From positions 3,990,501 to 4,054,500 of the forward strand of contig NZ_BNBE01000001.1 of assembly GCF_014654895.1 (NCBI RefSeq): a DNA stretch of 64,000 nucleotides, read 5' to 3'. The notes below the pieces were generated by a model. The model did no database searches. It was given only the letters and a program-made list of their open reading frames with translations, and was not told the DNA's origin. Every line of letters starts with the position of its first letter. The stretch's first letter is position 1. Below are positions 53,095-62,146 of the stretch, piece by piece. The position numbers and the translations under genes are program-made. This DNA is from Streptomyces filamentosus. GTDB taxonomy: Bacteria > Actinomycetota > Actinomycetes > Streptomycetales > Streptomycetaceae.

Positions 53095-55628
53095 CGGGAC
53101 GTGGCTCCTTCCAGGGTGCCGATCGTCAGGATCGTCAGGTCGGGCTTGATCTGGTCGCGCTCCGGGACGAAGCGCACGGTCGGGTCCGGGGTCTCCGGCG
53201 CGTTCACGAAGGAGACGAAGCGCCGCAGCCGCTCCGGGTCGTCCAGGGTCTCGGCCCACTCGTCGCGGTAGCCGGCGACGTGCTCCGCCATCAGCCCCTC
53301 CAGCTCGTCGCAGAGGCCCAGCGAGTCCTTCACGACCACGTCCCGGAGGTGGTCGAGGCCGCCCTCCAGGCGCTCCAGCCAGACCGACGTCCGCTCCAGG
53401 CGGTCCGCCGTCCGGATGTAGAACATCAGGAACCGGTCGATCAGCCGGATCAGTTCGGCGTCCGACAGGTCCTGGGCGAGCAGGTCCGCGTGGCGCGGGG
53501 TCGCGCCGCCGTTGCCGCCCACGTACAGGTTCCAGCCGCTCGCCGTCGCGATCACGCCGAAGTCCTTCGACTGGGCCTCGGCGCACTCGCGGGCGCAGCC
53601 GGAGACCGCCGACTTCAGCTTGTGCGGGGCGCGCAGGCCCCGGTAGCGCAGCTCCAGCCGGATCGCCATCTTCACCGAGTCCTGCACGCCGTAGCGGCAC
53701 CAGGTCTGCCCCACGCAGGACTTCACCGTCCGCAGCGCCTTGCCGTAGGCGTGCCCGGACTCGAAGCCGGCGTCCACCAGGCGGGTCCAGATCCCCGGGA
53801 GCTGGTCCACCCGGGCGCCGAAGAGGTCGATCCGCTGGCCGCCGGTGATCTTCGTGTAGAGGCCGTAGTCCCGGGCCACCTCGCCGATCACGATCAGCTT
53901 CTCCGGGGTGATCTCGCCGCCGGGGATGCGGGGGACCACCGAATAGGAGCCGTTGCGCTGGAGGTTGGCCAGGTGGTGGTCGTTGGTGTCCTGGAGCGCG
54001 GCCTGCTCGCCGTCGAGGATGTAGCCGCCGAGCCCGAGGGTCGGCGCGAGCGAGGCCAGGATGGAGCCGACGGTCGGCTTGCACACCTCGCAGCCCTCGC
54101 CGCCCTTCGCCGCCTCCCGGCCGTGCGAGTCCAGCAGTGCGGCGAAGGACGTCACCCGCAGGGTGCGGGCGATCTCGTAGAGCTCGGTGCGGGTGTGGGA
54201 GAAGCAGCCGCACAGCCCCTGGTCGGCGGCCTTCGGCAGCAGCTTCTCGATCACCTTCACGCAACTGCCGCAGCCGGTACCGGCCTTGGTGCACCTCTTC
54301 ACCTCGGGCAGCGAGGCGCACTGGGTGATGGCGTGCTTGGTGACGTTGTGGCAGGAGCAGATGACGGCGTCGTCCGGCAGCGCGGACGGGCCGAGGGCCA
54401 CCGGCGCGCCCGCGCCCGCCGGGAGCACCAGCTGCTCGGGGGCGACCGGCGGCTTCGTGCCGGTCAGCGGGCGCAGCAGGCCGTACGACTCGGCGTCGCC
54501 GACCAGCACGCCGCCGAGCAGCCGGCCCTCGCCGTCCATCACCAGCTTCTTGTAGACGCCCGCGCGGGAGTCCGAGTAGACGACGTCGAGGCAGCCCTCC
54601 GCGGTGCCGTGCGCGTCGCCGAAGGAGGCCACGTCCACGCCGAGCAGCTTCAGCTTCGTCGACAGGTCGGCCCCGGTGAATCCGGTGTCGCCGCCCGCCT
54701 CCCCGGCGAGCACCGCGGCCACCGTCTGCGCCATCTCGTACCCCGGCGCGACCAGGCCGTAGACCCGCCCGTCCGAGGCGAGCGCGCACTCGCCGATCGC
54801 GAAGACCGCCGGGTCGGAGGTGCGGCACAGCTCGTCCACGGCGATGCCGCCGCGCTCGCCCACGCCGAGCCCGCAGTCGCGCGCCAGCTGGTCCCGGGGG
54901 CGGACGCCCGCCGAGAACACCACCATGTCGACGGCGAGTTCGGAGCCGTCCGACAGCTTCATGCCGGTCACGGCGCCGGCGGTCGCCACGACCTCCTGGG
55001 TGCCCGTGCCGGTGTGCACGGTCAGCCCCATCCCCTCGATCGTCCGCAGCAGCGCAGCGCCGCCGCCCTCGTCGACCTGCACCGGCATCAGCCGCGGCGC
55101 GAACTCCACGATGTGCGTGGCCAGTCCGAGGCCCTTCAGCGCGCCGGCCGCCTCCAGGCCGAGCAGCCCGCCGCCGACCACCGCGCCCGTCGCCGCCGTC
55201 TTCGCGTACTCCTCGATCGCGAGCAGGTCCTCGATCGTGCGGTACACGAAACAGCCGGCGGCGTCCTTGCCGGGGACCGGGGGCACGAAGGGGTACGAGC
55301 CGGTGGCGAGCACCAGGTGGTCGTAGGCGACGACCCGCCCCGACCGGGCGGTCACCGTCCGCGCCGCGCGGTCGATCGCCACGACCGGCTCGTCGGTGTG
55401 CAGCTCGATGCCGTGCCGCTCCATGAAGCCGTCCTCGACCATCGACAGGTCGTCGGGCGTCCTCCCGGAGAAGTACGAGGTCAGCTGGACGCGGTCGTAG
55501 GCGGGGCGGGGCTCCTCGCAGAGCACCACGATCCGGGCCCGCTCGGTGACGCCCCGGTCGGCGAGCGCCTCCAGGAACCGCTGGCCGACCATTCCGTGGC
55601 CGACCAGGACGATGGTGGGGGTGGTCAT
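53091..55628 (-). CDS. nirB: Nitrite reductase large subunit NirB
   Basis: NAD(P)H-dependent assimilatory nitrite reductase, six-electron reduction of nitrite to ammonium. The 845-residue protein has FAD and NAD domains (IVLVGHGMVGQRF at ~6-18, TGAVVGGGLLGLEAA at ~145), BFD-type [2Fe-2S] segments (ICSCHNVTKHAI...GTGCGSC at ~420-450; CEVCKPT at ~510), and sirohaem/[4Fe-4S] Cys pairs in SCVGQTWC (~637-644) and SGCARECAE (~672-680). Its ATG overlaps the upstream oxidoreductase stop. A GlnR box before the first gene suggests control by nitrogen status. Confidence 0.96.
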   Translation of the reverse strand: MTTPTIVLVGHGMVGQRFLEALADRGVTERARIVVLCEEPRPAYDRVQLTSYFSGRTPDDLSMVEDGFMERHGIELHTDEPVVAIDRAARTVTARSGRVVAYDHLVLATGSYPFVPPVPGKDAAGCFVYRTIEDLLAIEEYAKTAATGAVVGGGLLGLEAAGALKGLGLATHIVEFAPRLMPVQVDEGGGAALLRTIEGMGLTVHTGTGTQEVVATAGAVTGMKLSDGSELAVDMVVFSAGVRPRDQLARDCGLGVGERGGIAVDELCRTSDPAVFAIGECALASDGRVYGLVAPGYEMAQTVAAVLAGEAGGDTGFTGADLSTKLKLLGVDVASFGDAHGTAEGCLDVVYSDSRAGVYKKLVMDGEGRLLGGVLVGDAESYGLLRPLTGTKPPVAPEQLVLPAGAGAPVALGPSALPDDAVICSCHNVTKHAITQCASLPEVKRCTKAGTGCGSCVKVIEKLLPKAADQGLCGCFSHTRTELYEIARTLRVTSFAALLDSHGREAAKGGEGCEVCKPTVGSILASLAPTLGLGGYILDGEQAALQDTNDHHLANLQRNGSYSVVPRIPGGEITPEKLIVIGEVARDYGLYTKITGGQRIDLFGARVDQLPGIWTRLVDAGFESGHAYGKALRTVKSCVGQTWCRYGVQDSVKMAIRLELRYRGLRAPHKLKSAVSGCARECAEAQSKDFGVIATASGWNLYVGGNGGATPRHADLLAQDLSDAELIRLIDRFLMFYIRTADRLERTSVWLERLEGGLDHLRDVVVKDSLGLCDELEGLMAEHVAGYRDEWAETLDDPERLRRFVSFVNAPETPDPTVRFVPERDQIKPDLTILTIGTLEGATSR

Positions 55629-56815
55629 GAGGAGCCTCCGTCGTGGGTGAGCAGGTGCAGCAGGGGGGCCTCGGGGAGGGCTTCGTCGCCCTCCCAGGCC
55701 CGTGCGAGCGCGCCGACCGCGGCCAGGTCGCCGAGGAGGACGCCCCCGACGAGCCGGTTGTCGCGGACGACGACCTTGCGGTAGGCGCCCTTGGTCGCGT
55801 CGGCCAGCTGGACGACGTCGTCGCCCGGCCGTGCGGTGGCCTCGCCGAAGGCGGCGAGGTCCAGCGGCCGCGCCCCGCCGAGGGTGAGCCGGGTCAGCGC
55901 CCGGGTGCCGGGGTAGCGGGACCCGGCGGCGCCGGAGAGCACGTCCGCGAGGACGTCCGCCTGTTCGAGCGCCGGGCCCGCCAGGCCGTAGACCCGTCCC
56001 GCGTGCTCGGCGCAGTCGCCGATCGCGTGGACGTACGGGTCCGAGGTCCGCAGCTCGTCGTCGACGACGATCCCCGTCCGCACGTCGAGCCCCGCCTCGC
56101 GGGCCAGCGCCACCCGGGGCCGCACCCCGCAGGCCAGCACCACGACCTGCGCGTCCAGGACGAAGCCGTCGGCCAGCTCGACCGCCGTCACCGCCCCGTC
56201 CCGCTGCCGCAGCCCGCTGACCCGGCACTCGGTGTGCGTCTCGACGCCGAGCCCGTCCAGGTGCTCCCGCAGCAGCGCGGAGGCGTGCGGGTCCAGGTGC
56301 CGCTCCATCAGGCCCTCGCCCTGCTGGGTGAGGACCACCTCGGCGCCCAGCGCGGCGAGCGCCCGCGCCGCGGACACCCCGAGGAGGCCGCCGCCGACGA
56401 CGACCGCCCGCACCCCGGGCCGGACGGCGGCCCGCAGCGCGAGGCAGTCGTCGAGGGTGCGGAAGGGGTGCACGCCCTCCGGCAGCTCCGCCCCGCGCAG
56501 TCCGCGCAGCGGCGGCAGCACCGGGTTGGAGCCGGTGGCCAGGACCAGCCGGTCGTACGGCACGAGCGCCCCGTCGGAGCACTCCACGGTCCGGGCCGCC
56601 CGGTCGATCCGCACCGCCCGCACCCCGCGGCGCACCGGCTCGCGGGGCTCGGGCAGGGCGATGACCTCGGGCGCGTACCGTCCGGCGAGGACGTCGGCGA
56701 GGAGCACCCGGTTGTACGGGGCGTGCGCCTCCTCGCCGAGGAGGGTGACCGGCAGGCGCTGGGCGAGGCGGAGGCCCGCCGTTCCGCCCCCGACCACCAC
56801 GATCCGTGTACTCAT
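55625..56815 (-). CDS. FAD-dependent NAD(P)H oxidoreductase of the nitrite reductase operon
   Basis: The 396-residue flavoprotein resembles the N-terminal half of NirB: FAD motif IVVVGGGTAGLRLAQRL (~residues 5-21), NYR-type loop YNRVLLADVLAGRY, second dinucleotide motif VRAVVVGGGLLGVSAARAL (~135-153) and IGDCAEH (~262-268). It lacks Fe-S and sirohaem regions. It is first in a three-gene unit with nirB and nirD, overlapping nirB by ATGA. It may supply electrons to nitrate or nitrite reductase (NasB-like role), an inference from context. Confidence 0.9.
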   Translation of the reverse strand: MSTRIVVVGGGTAGLRLAQRLPVTLLGEEAHAPYNRVLLADVLAGRYAPEVIALPEPREPVRRGVRAVRIDRAARTVECSDGALVPYDRLVLATGSNPVLPPLRGLRGAELPEGVHPFRTLDDCLALRAAVRPGVRAVVVGGGLLGVSAARALAALGAEVVLTQQGEGLMERHLDPHASALLREHLDGLGVETHTECRVSGLRQRDGAVTAVELADGFVLDAQVVVLACGVRPRVALAREAGLDVRTGIVVDDELRTSDPYVHAIGDCAEHAGRVYGLAGPALEQADVLADVLSGAAGSRYPGTRALTRLTLGGARPLDLAAFGEATARPGDDVVQLADATKGAYRKVVVRDNRLVGGVLLGDLAAVGALARAWEGDEALPEAPLLHLLTHDGGSS

Positions 56816-56838
56816 GTCCGGAAGGGTGCGGGCCCGGT

Positions 56839-56876
56839 GTTTCCCGGTGGCATCCCGGCTGTTTCCCGTACGGAAC
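56839..56876 (-). promoter_or_regulatory. GlnR box upstream of the nirBD operon
   Basis: On the minus strand the spacing GTTCC-n6-GAAAC-n6-GATGC-n6-GAAAC fits the four-part GlnR consensus gTnAC-n6-GaAAC-n6-gTnAC-n6-GaAAC. Both GAAAC b-sites are perfect and exactly 22 bases apart; the a-sites match 4 of 5 and about 2 of 5. It ends 23 bases from the start codon of the oxidoreductase gene. Confidence 0.8.
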
Positions 56877-57039
56877 GCTGATCTCCGCGGGGGGAGGAGG
56901 GGGCTGTGAGGCGGCCGGGCGGGCCGCCGGGACCGCCGGGTTAAGCCGTGATCAGGCTCGCCTCAAGACGGCCTTAAGGATTGCGGCGGCGGGCCCGCGC
57001 CCGGGATTCCGGCCCGCGGGCCGCCCTAGGGTGCCGAAG

Positions 57040-58605
57040 GTGACCACCGAGGCCCGCCCCCACCCCCTCTACGCCCCCGTCGCGGTGCCGCTCGCGCCGT
57101 CCGTGCCGCCGGTGCCGCCCGGTCCTCCGGACGGGGGCCGGGCGGACCGGCCCGCCGGGCACGACGCGGGGCTGCGGGCCGCCCGCCGCGCCGCGCGGGC
57201 CGCAGCCGCATCCGTACCCGCACCCGGACCCGCATCCGCAGCCGGACCCGCATCCGCACCCGTCCCCGCTCCCGTTCCCGGCCCCGCGCCCCGGCTCGCG
57301 CCCGAGCGGCTGCGGGCCGGGATCCTCGGCGGGGCGGGGGCCGTGGCGCTGCTGTGGGGGGTGCAGGCGCGGCCGTCCGCCCGCCTCGACGCCTTCTTCG
57401 CCACCGGCGCGCACCTCGCCGGGCTCCTCGCCGGGTACGGCGTCCTCGTGCTGCTCCTGCTGATGGCCCGGGTCCCGGCCGTCGAGCACGGCGTCGGCGC
57501 CGACCGGCTGGCCCGCTGGCACTCCCGGGGCGGCCGGTACGTCCTCGGCCTGATCGCCGCGCACACGGTCCTCGCCCTCTGCGGCTACGCCGTGCACACC
57601 CGTACCGACCTCCTCACCGCCACCGGCGATCTCCTCTCCTACGGGGCGATCGCCGCCGCCGCGGCCGGCACCGCCCTCCTCACCGCCGTCGGCGTCACCT
57701 CGGCCCGGGCCGTGCGGGGCCGGATCCGCCACGAGACCTGGCACGCCGTCCACCTCGGCGCCCTGCTCGCCGCCGCGCTCGGCTTCGTCCACCAGCTCGC
57801 GGGCCCCGACATCGCCGGCGGGCTCCCCACCCGCTGGCTGTGGTCGATGGCCCACGCCACCGTCGCCGTCCTCCTCCTCTGGTACCGCTTCGCCGTGCCC
57901 GTCCGCGCGGCCCTCCGCCACGACCTCAGGGTCGCCGAGGTCCGCGACGAGGCGCCCGGCGTCGTCTCCGTCCTGGTGCGCGGCCGGGGAGTGGCCCGGC
58001 TCCGTGCCGAACCCGGCCAGTTCTTCCGCTGGCGCTTCCTCAGCCGCGGGCTGTGGGCCACCGCCCTGCCGTTCTCGCTGTCCGCGCCGGTCCGCGACGA
58101 CACCCTCCGGATCACCGTGAAGGTCCGCGGCGACCACACCCGCCGGGTCCGCCGGCTCCGCCCCGGCACCCGCGTCCTCGCCTCCGGCCCCTACGGGGCG
58201 CTCACCGCCCACCGCCGCACCCGCCGCAAGGTCCTGCTGCTCGCGGGCGGCGTCGGCATCACCCCGCTGCGCGCCCTCTTCGAGACGCTGCCCGGCGGCC
58301 CCGGCGACATGACCCTGCTCTACCGCGCCTCCGACGAGGGCGGGCTCGTGCTGCGCGCGGAGCTGGAGGCCATCGCCCGCGAGCGCCGGGCCGCCCTGCA
58401 CTACCTGCTGGGCCCCTCGGACGGCTCGTACGACCCGCTCGCCCCGCGCGCCCTGCGCGCCCTCGTCCCCGACCTCGCCGCCCACGACGTCTACCTCTGC
58501 GGCCCGCCCGCCATGGTCCGCGCCGCGACCGCCTCGCTGCGCCGGGCCGGCGTCCCGGCCGCCCGCATCCACGCCGAGAACTTCGAGGAGCCCGCCCGTG
58601 CCTGA
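57040..58605 (+). CDS. Ferric reductase-like transmembrane/ferredoxin reductase protein
   Basis: The 521-residue membrane flavoprotein starts with ~100 disordered residues of Pro/Ala repeats, encoded by a hexamer-like tandem (CCGCATCCGCA units at ~57205-57270). About six transmembrane helices follow (~110-300), with haem-ligand His in LARWHSRGGRYVLG, LIAAHTVLAL, WHAVHLGALL and GFVHQLAG. The cytoplasmic FAD domain has LPFSLSAPV and the NADP domain LLLAGGVGITPLRALFE (~402-418) and YLCGPPAMVRAA. TAGGGT (57027-57032) ends 7 bases before GTG. Likely transfers electrons from NAD(P)H across the membrane. Confidence 0.88.
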   Translation: MTTEARPHPLYAPVAVPLAPSVPPVPPGPPDGGRADRPAGHDAGLRAARRAARAAAASVPAPGPASAAGPASAPVPAPVPGPAPRLAPERLRAGILGGAGAVALLWGVQARPSARLDAFFATGAHLAGLLAGYGVLVLLLLMARVPAVEHGVGADRLARWHSRGGRYVLGLIAAHTVLALCGYAVHTRTDLLTATGDLLSYGAIAAAAAGTALLTAVGVTSARAVRGRIRHETWHAVHLGALLAAALGFVHQLAGPDIAGGLPTRWLWSMAHATVAVLLLWYRFAVPVRAALRHDLRVAEVRDEAPGVVSVLVRGRGVARLRAEPGQFFRWRFLSRGLWATALPFSLSAPVRDDTLRITVKVRGDHTRRVRRLRPGTRVLASGPYGALTAHRRTRRKVLLLAGGVGITPLRALFETLPGGPGDMTLLYRASDEGGLVLRAELEAIARERRAALHYLLGPSDGSYDPLAPRALRALVPDLAAHDVYLCGPPAMVRAATASLRRAGVPAARIHAENFEEPARA

Positions 58606-58795
58606 CACCGCCCCGCCCCGGCACCGGGCGCGTCCGAAGCCGCCCACCGAGGAGCGGCTGCGCCGCCGGCTCGCCGCCGTGCTCCTCGCCACCGGGGCGC
58701 TCGCCGCGACCCTGCTCACCGCCGCCGTGGACCCGGCCGCGCCGCCCGCCCCGGACCGGGAGCCGGGGCACGCAAGCTCAGACCTTGCTCAATGA
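58598..58795 (+). CDS. Small membrane protein overlapping the reductase gene
   Basis: A 65-residue protein whose GTG overlaps the reductase stop by 8 bases. It has a basic Pro-rich N-terminus, one transmembrane helix (LAAVLLATGALAATLLTAAV, residues ~26-45), and a short Pro-rich tail. Reductases of this type are often followed by FMN-binding proteins; this may be a truncated relic of one, but no such domain remains. Coupled translation supports expression. Confidence 0.55.
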   Translation: MPDTAPPRHRARPKPPTEERLRRRLAAVLLATGALAATLLTAAVDPAAPPAPDREPGHASSDLAQ

Positions 58796-58844
58796 TCAGG
58801 CGATCGATGGACGGGCCAACGATCCCGTCCCTAGGCTCGCGGCC

Positions 58845-59630
58845 ATGCCCGACATCGCCCTCACCACCCTGGTCCTGCTGTGCCTGGCCGCGCTCGTCGC
58901 GGGCTGGATCGACGCCGTGGTCGGGGGCGGCGGGCTCCTGCTCCTGCCGGCGCTGCTGATCGCCTTCCCCACCGCCCCGAACGGCTACGTCCTCGGCACC
59001 AACAAGGCGGTCGCGATCGTCGGCACCACAGGCGCGGCGGTCACCTACGCCCGCAGGACGAAGGTGCCGGTGTGGACGGCGGTGCGGGTCGGGCTCGCGG
59101 CCCTCGTGGGCTCGTCGTTCGGCGCCCTCTTCGTGACGATGATCAGCAGGGAGGTGCTCCGGCCGCTGATCATCGTGGTGCTCGTGGCGGTGGCCGCCTT
59201 CGTGATCCTGCGGCCCTCGTTCGGGGCGAAGGTCGCGGACGAGGACCGGGCGCCGCTCACCCGGGCCCGGATCCTCACCGCGATCGTCCTCGTCGGCGGC
59301 GGCATCGGCTTCTACGACGGCCTGTTCGGGCCCGGCACCGGCACCTTCCTGGTGCTCGCCCTGACCGCCGTGCTCCACCTGGACCTGGTGACGGCCTCCG
59401 CCACCGCCAAGATCGTCAACGTCTGCACCAACGCGGGCGCCCTCGTCACCTTCGCCCTGACCGGCACCGTCTACTGGCAGCTGGCCGCCCTGATGGCCCT
59501 CTTCAACCTGACCGGCGGCATGATCGGCGCCCGGATGGCGCTCAGCAAGGGCTCGGGCTTCGTCCGCGGGGTGCTGCTCGTCGTGGTCCTCTCGATGGTC
59601 GCGAAGCTCGGCTGGGACCAGTGGGCGTGA
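58845..59630 (+). CDS. TauE/SafE (TSUP)-family transporter
   Basis: Membrane protein of 261 residues with about eight helices and two family repeats: GWIDAVVGGGGLLLLPALLI (~20-39) with GTNKAVAIVGT, and GFYDGLFGPGTGTFLVLALT (~155-174) with SATAKIVNV. Such proteins export or import sulfite, sulfonates or related anions. TAGGCT (58832-58837) ends 7 bases before ATG. Substrate unknown. Confidence 0.92.
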   Translation: MPDIALTTLVLLCLAALVAGWIDAVVGGGGLLLLPALLIAFPTAPNGYVLGTNKAVAIVGTTGAAVTYARRTKVPVWTAVRVGLAALVGSSFGALFVTMISREVLRPLIIVVLVAVAAFVILRPSFGAKVADEDRAPLTRARILTAIVLVGGGIGFYDGLFGPGTGTFLVLALTAVLHLDLVTASATAKIVNVCTNAGALVTFALTGTVYWQLAALMALFNLTGGMIGARMALSKGSGFVRGVLLVVVLSMVAKLGWDQWA

Positions 59631-59642
59631 GCCGGGCCCGGT

Positions 59643-60263
59643 TCAGCGCACCCCGATGAGGTGCCCGAAGGCGACCACGTTCCCCTGGTAGCCGCCCCGC
59701 TTCGCGGAGAAGCCGCCGCCGCAGGTGATGACCCGGAGCTCGGCGCGGTCGGTCGCGCCGTACACCTTCTCGTCGGGGAAGGCGTCGTTGTCGTAGACCT
59801 CGACGGCGTCGACGGTGAAGACCGCCGTCCTGCCGTCCTCGCGGTCGATCTCGATCCGGTGGCCCTTCTTCAGGGCGCCGAGGGTGTAGAAGACGGCGGG
59901 GCCGCCGGCGTTGTCGACGTGCCCGGCGACGATCGCGGTGCCCTTGGCGCCGGGCGTGACGCCGTCCCCGTACCAGCCGGCCAGGTTGCGGTCCTCGGCC
60001 GGCGGCACCTCCAGGGAGCCGTTTCCGGCCAGTCCGAGCCGGGTCATCGGGGCGTCCACGTCGGTCTCCGGGATGCGCAGCCGCACCGGCGGGGACGAGG
60101 GCAGCGGGTCGGCGGCGGCGTCGGTGTGCACGCTCGGCCCGGCGGCGAACGCCTGCGCGGCGGACGGCACGGGCGGGGTGACGTCCTGCGAGCCGTTCTG
60201 GACGAGCCAGAGGCCGACGCAGGCGGCCACCGCGATGCCCCAGCCCTTGCTCCTGTTGCTCAC
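59643..60263 (-). CDS. Class F sortase
   Basis: Actinobacterial sortase of 206 residues with one N-terminal membrane helix (GWGIAVAACVGLWLV). The catalytic His is in TAIVAGHVDN (~residue 116), the Cys in ELRVITCGGGF (~180) and the Arg in KRGGYQGN (~189). RIPETDVDAPMTRLGLAGNGSLEVP, in two parts, is the class F N-terminal pattern. It is downstream of and in the same direction as a small surface protein gene that is its likely substrate. Confidence 0.92.
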   Translation of the reverse strand: MSNRSKGWGIAVAACVGLWLVQNGSQDVTPPVPSAAQAFAAGPSVHTDAAADPLPSSPPVRLRIPETDVDAPMTRLGLAGNGSLEVPPAEDRNLAGWYGDGVTPGAKGTAIVAGHVDNAGGPAVFYTLGALKKGHRIEIDREDGRTAVFTVDAVEVYDNDAFPDEKVYGATDRAELRVITCGGGFSAKRGGYQGNVVAFGHLIGVR

Positions 60264-60365
60264 GTCGGTTCCTCACTCCGGGAGGGTGGGGGTGGGGGAA
60301 GAGATGGGCCCGCCCCCGGCCGGCCGTGTGCGGGAGCCGGGCGGGGGCGGGACGGGGCGGTGTGC
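60264..60365 (-). other. Spacer between surface protein and sortase genes
   Basis: A GC-rich inverted repeat (CCCGCCCCC near 60311 and GGGGGCGGG near 60347) lies in this 102-base gap. It could attenuate readthrough from the surface-protein gene into the sortase gene, giving more substrate than enzyme. Confidence 0.4.
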
Positions 60366-60878
60366 TCAGTGGCCCTGGGCGCCGCTCGCCCGGCGCCGCA
60401 GGAGCCACACACCGCCGACGGCAGCCGCGGCCAGCACCGCCGCGCCCGCCGTGACCTGGGCGGTGTCGGGGCCGATGCTGCCGCCGACACCGGTCTTCAC
60501 GTGACCGCTGGGTTCGCGGTGCTTCACCGTCAGCTCGCCCCGCGCGGTCCGCCCGTTGTCGCAGGCCACGCCGATCCAGTAGGTGCCCGGCTTGGCGTGC
60601 TGGGGGACGGTGAACTGCCCGACCACGACCTCCTTGTGCGTGCTCGGGTTGAGCTGGAACTCCCCGGCGCCGAGCGCGTTGGCGTCGCCGACGCCGTGGC
60701 CGTCCTTGCCGCAGGCCAGGGTGTTGACTGTGACGGTGGTGCCGGGGGAGGCGGAGGAGGGGTAGACCTCCAGCGTCTCGGGGCCGTCGTTGTTCGCGTA
60801 CGCGGCGGGCGCGGCGAACGCGCCGAGCGCGACGACCGTCAGCGCGGTTCCGGTGAGCAGGCGGGCAGTGGGGCGCAT
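60366..60878 (-). CDS. Secreted surface protein, probable class F sortase substrate
   Basis: The 170-residue protein has a Sec signal (APAAYANN, cleavage ~29), an Ig-like domain with two Cys (LACGKDG and IGVACDNGR, ~55-105), and a C-terminal region HVKTGVGGSIGPDTAQ, a hydrophobic helix and RRRASG. This tail resembles a sorting-signal architecture, and the sortase gene lies directly downstream. Upstream, on the gene strand, lies the exact palindrome found before the WxL-like gene. Confidence 0.8.
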   Translation of the reverse strand: MRPTARLLTGTALTVVALGAFAAPAAYANNDGPETLEVYPSSASPGTTVTVNTLACGKDGHGVGDANALGAGEFQLNPSTHKEVVVGQFTVPQHAKPGTYWIGVACDNGRTARGELTVKHREPSGHVKTGVGGSIGPDTAQVTAGAAVLAAAAVGGVWLLRRRASGAQGH

Positions 60879-60975
60879 GGTGGGGTCCTCCGGGGCGCGC
60901 GGTCGTTCGGTGTTCCGTAGGACCGCGATGACGGCCCCACGACCGAGATAACGGCCCCGCCCCGCGCCCCGCCTG

Positions 60976-60990
60976 CTGATGGGTCATCAG
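60976..60990. promoter_or_regulatory. Palindrome upstream of sortase substrate (surface-gene palindrome, copy 3)
   Basis: CTGATGGGTCATCAG here reads CTGATGACCCATCAG on the gene strand, identical in sequence and orientation to 18197-18211, 97 bases before the ATG. The rest of 60879-61274 is GC-rich; 61085-61270 is low-complexity CCCGCCCG-type repeats with no gene visible. Confidence 0.6.
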
Positions 60991-61274
60991 GATTGCGCCG
61001 TCCGGTGCGGCGCGCCGACTGGCGGCTGGGCGTTTGCGCAGGTCGGAGGCATTTTCGAGCCATCGGCCGACACCCCGTGCCGAACGGGTGAGCGGGTCGC
61101 CCGCCCGCCCGGCAGTCCCCCGTGCCGCCCGGCCGTCCCCGGTGCCGCCCGCCCGGCAGCCGCCGTCCCGCCCGCCCGGCCGTCCGCCGTCCCGCCCGCC
61201 CGTCCTCCGCCCCGTCCCGCAGCGGACGGCCCTTCCCCGCCCGCTCTCTCTGTCCGCCCCCTCCCCGCCCCCTC

Positions 61275-62069
61275 TCACCCCGCCGGAAGGATCTCCTCGG
61301 CCGGTGCCTCCGCGAGCGCCACCAGGAGCCGGTCCAGCAGCTCCCCGTCCACCGGGTACGTCACCCCGTCGATCGCCGTCACGGGCGCGATCGTGCGGGA
61401 GTTGACGGTGAACGCGGCCCGGAAGGAGGGGAGTTCGGCGAGGGTGACCGGGCGGTGCAGCGAGGGGAGGCGGGGGGCGAGCAGCGACATGGTGATGCCG
61501 GTGAGGTGGGGGGCGGTCGGCCAAACCAGGCGGGTGCCGTCCCAGAAGGCGACGTTGGCGACCGCGCCCTCGGCGACCTCGCCCGCCGGGGTGGTCAGCA
61601 GGGCCTCGTCGAAGCCGGCGCGGCGGGCCGCGTCGCCGTGGTACCTCTGCCCGAAGCCGCCGAGGTGCTTGAGGTGCGCCGCCGGGCGCAGGTGGTCGAC
61701 GGCGGTCAGGCGCTGCGGGGCGCCGGGCCCGTCGGGCGCGGCCTCGCGGACGGTGACGACCACCCGGAACCCGGGCCCGTCCCCGTAGACGTACACCCGC
61801 GCGGAGGAGTCCCGCCGTCCGGACCCCTCGACGGCCCGCGCGAGGAGCCGCCGGACCCGCTCGCCGGGCAGCGGCCGGCCGAACAGCTCGCGGGTGGCCC
61901 CGTCCAGGCGGTCGAGGTGCAGCCCGAGGCCCTTCACCCGGCCGTCGCGCACCTGCATCGCGGTGAAGTGGCCGTAGCCGCCCAACAGCAGGGCGAGCGG
62001 CCCCGGTTCGGCGGCGGGGACGCCGTCGATCTCGACGTGCAGGGGGGCCGGGGGAGGGGTGGTCGTCAT
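61275..62069 (-). CDS. Class IV aminotransferase (aminodeoxychorismate lyase-like)
   Basis: PLP enzyme of 264 residues. YGHFTAMQVRDGRVKGLGLHLDRL (two parts, ~residues 32-55) is the class IV opening. The PLP Lys is expected in LKHLGGFGQRYHGDAARRAG (~130-150), and the following DEALLTTPAGEVAEGAVANVAFW (two parts) contains the E-G-A/S-x-x-N-x-F motif. LTGITMSLL is the cofactor phosphate region. It may be aminodeoxychorismate lyase or a branched-chain/D-amino acid transaminase; context does not decide. Divergent from the FMN reductase gene. Confidence 0.88.
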   Translation of the reverse strand: MTTTPPPAPLHVEIDGVPAAEPGPLALLLGGYGHFTAMQVRDGRVKGLGLHLDRLDGATRELFGRPLPGERVRRLLARAVEGSGRRDSSARVYVYGDGPGFRVVVTVREAAPDGPGAPQRLTAVDHLRPAAHLKHLGGFGQRYHGDAARRAGFDEALLTTPAGEVAEGAVANVAFWDGTRLVWPTAPHLTGITMSLLAPRLPSLHRPVTLAELPSFRAAFTVNSRTIAPVTAIDGVTYPVDGELLDRLLVALAEAPAEEILPAG

Positions 62070-62108
62070 GGGGTCACGGTAGTCCCGGGAAACTCCTCCC
62101 GGCGGGAC

Positions 62109-62139
62109 TTGACCTCAACCAAACTTCAGGTCCCAGGAT
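62109..62139 (+). promoter_or_regulatory. SoxR-box promoter of the FMN reductase gene
   Basis: TTGACC (62109-62114) and CAGGAT (62134-62139) are 19 bases apart, the long spacer typical of MerR-family promoters. The spacer region carries CCTCAACCAAACTTCAGG (62113-62130), within one change per arm of the symmetric SoxR box CCTCAAG...CTTGAGG. The -10 ends 7 bases before ATG. Confidence 0.8.
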
Positions 62140-62146
62140 TCTCCGC

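Noticed and set aside
61085..61270. CCCGCCCG-rich repetitive stretch considered as a tandem repeat or CRISPR-like array.
   Set aside because: Units are irregular in length and sequence with no fixed spacers; it is GC-rich low-complexity DNA.
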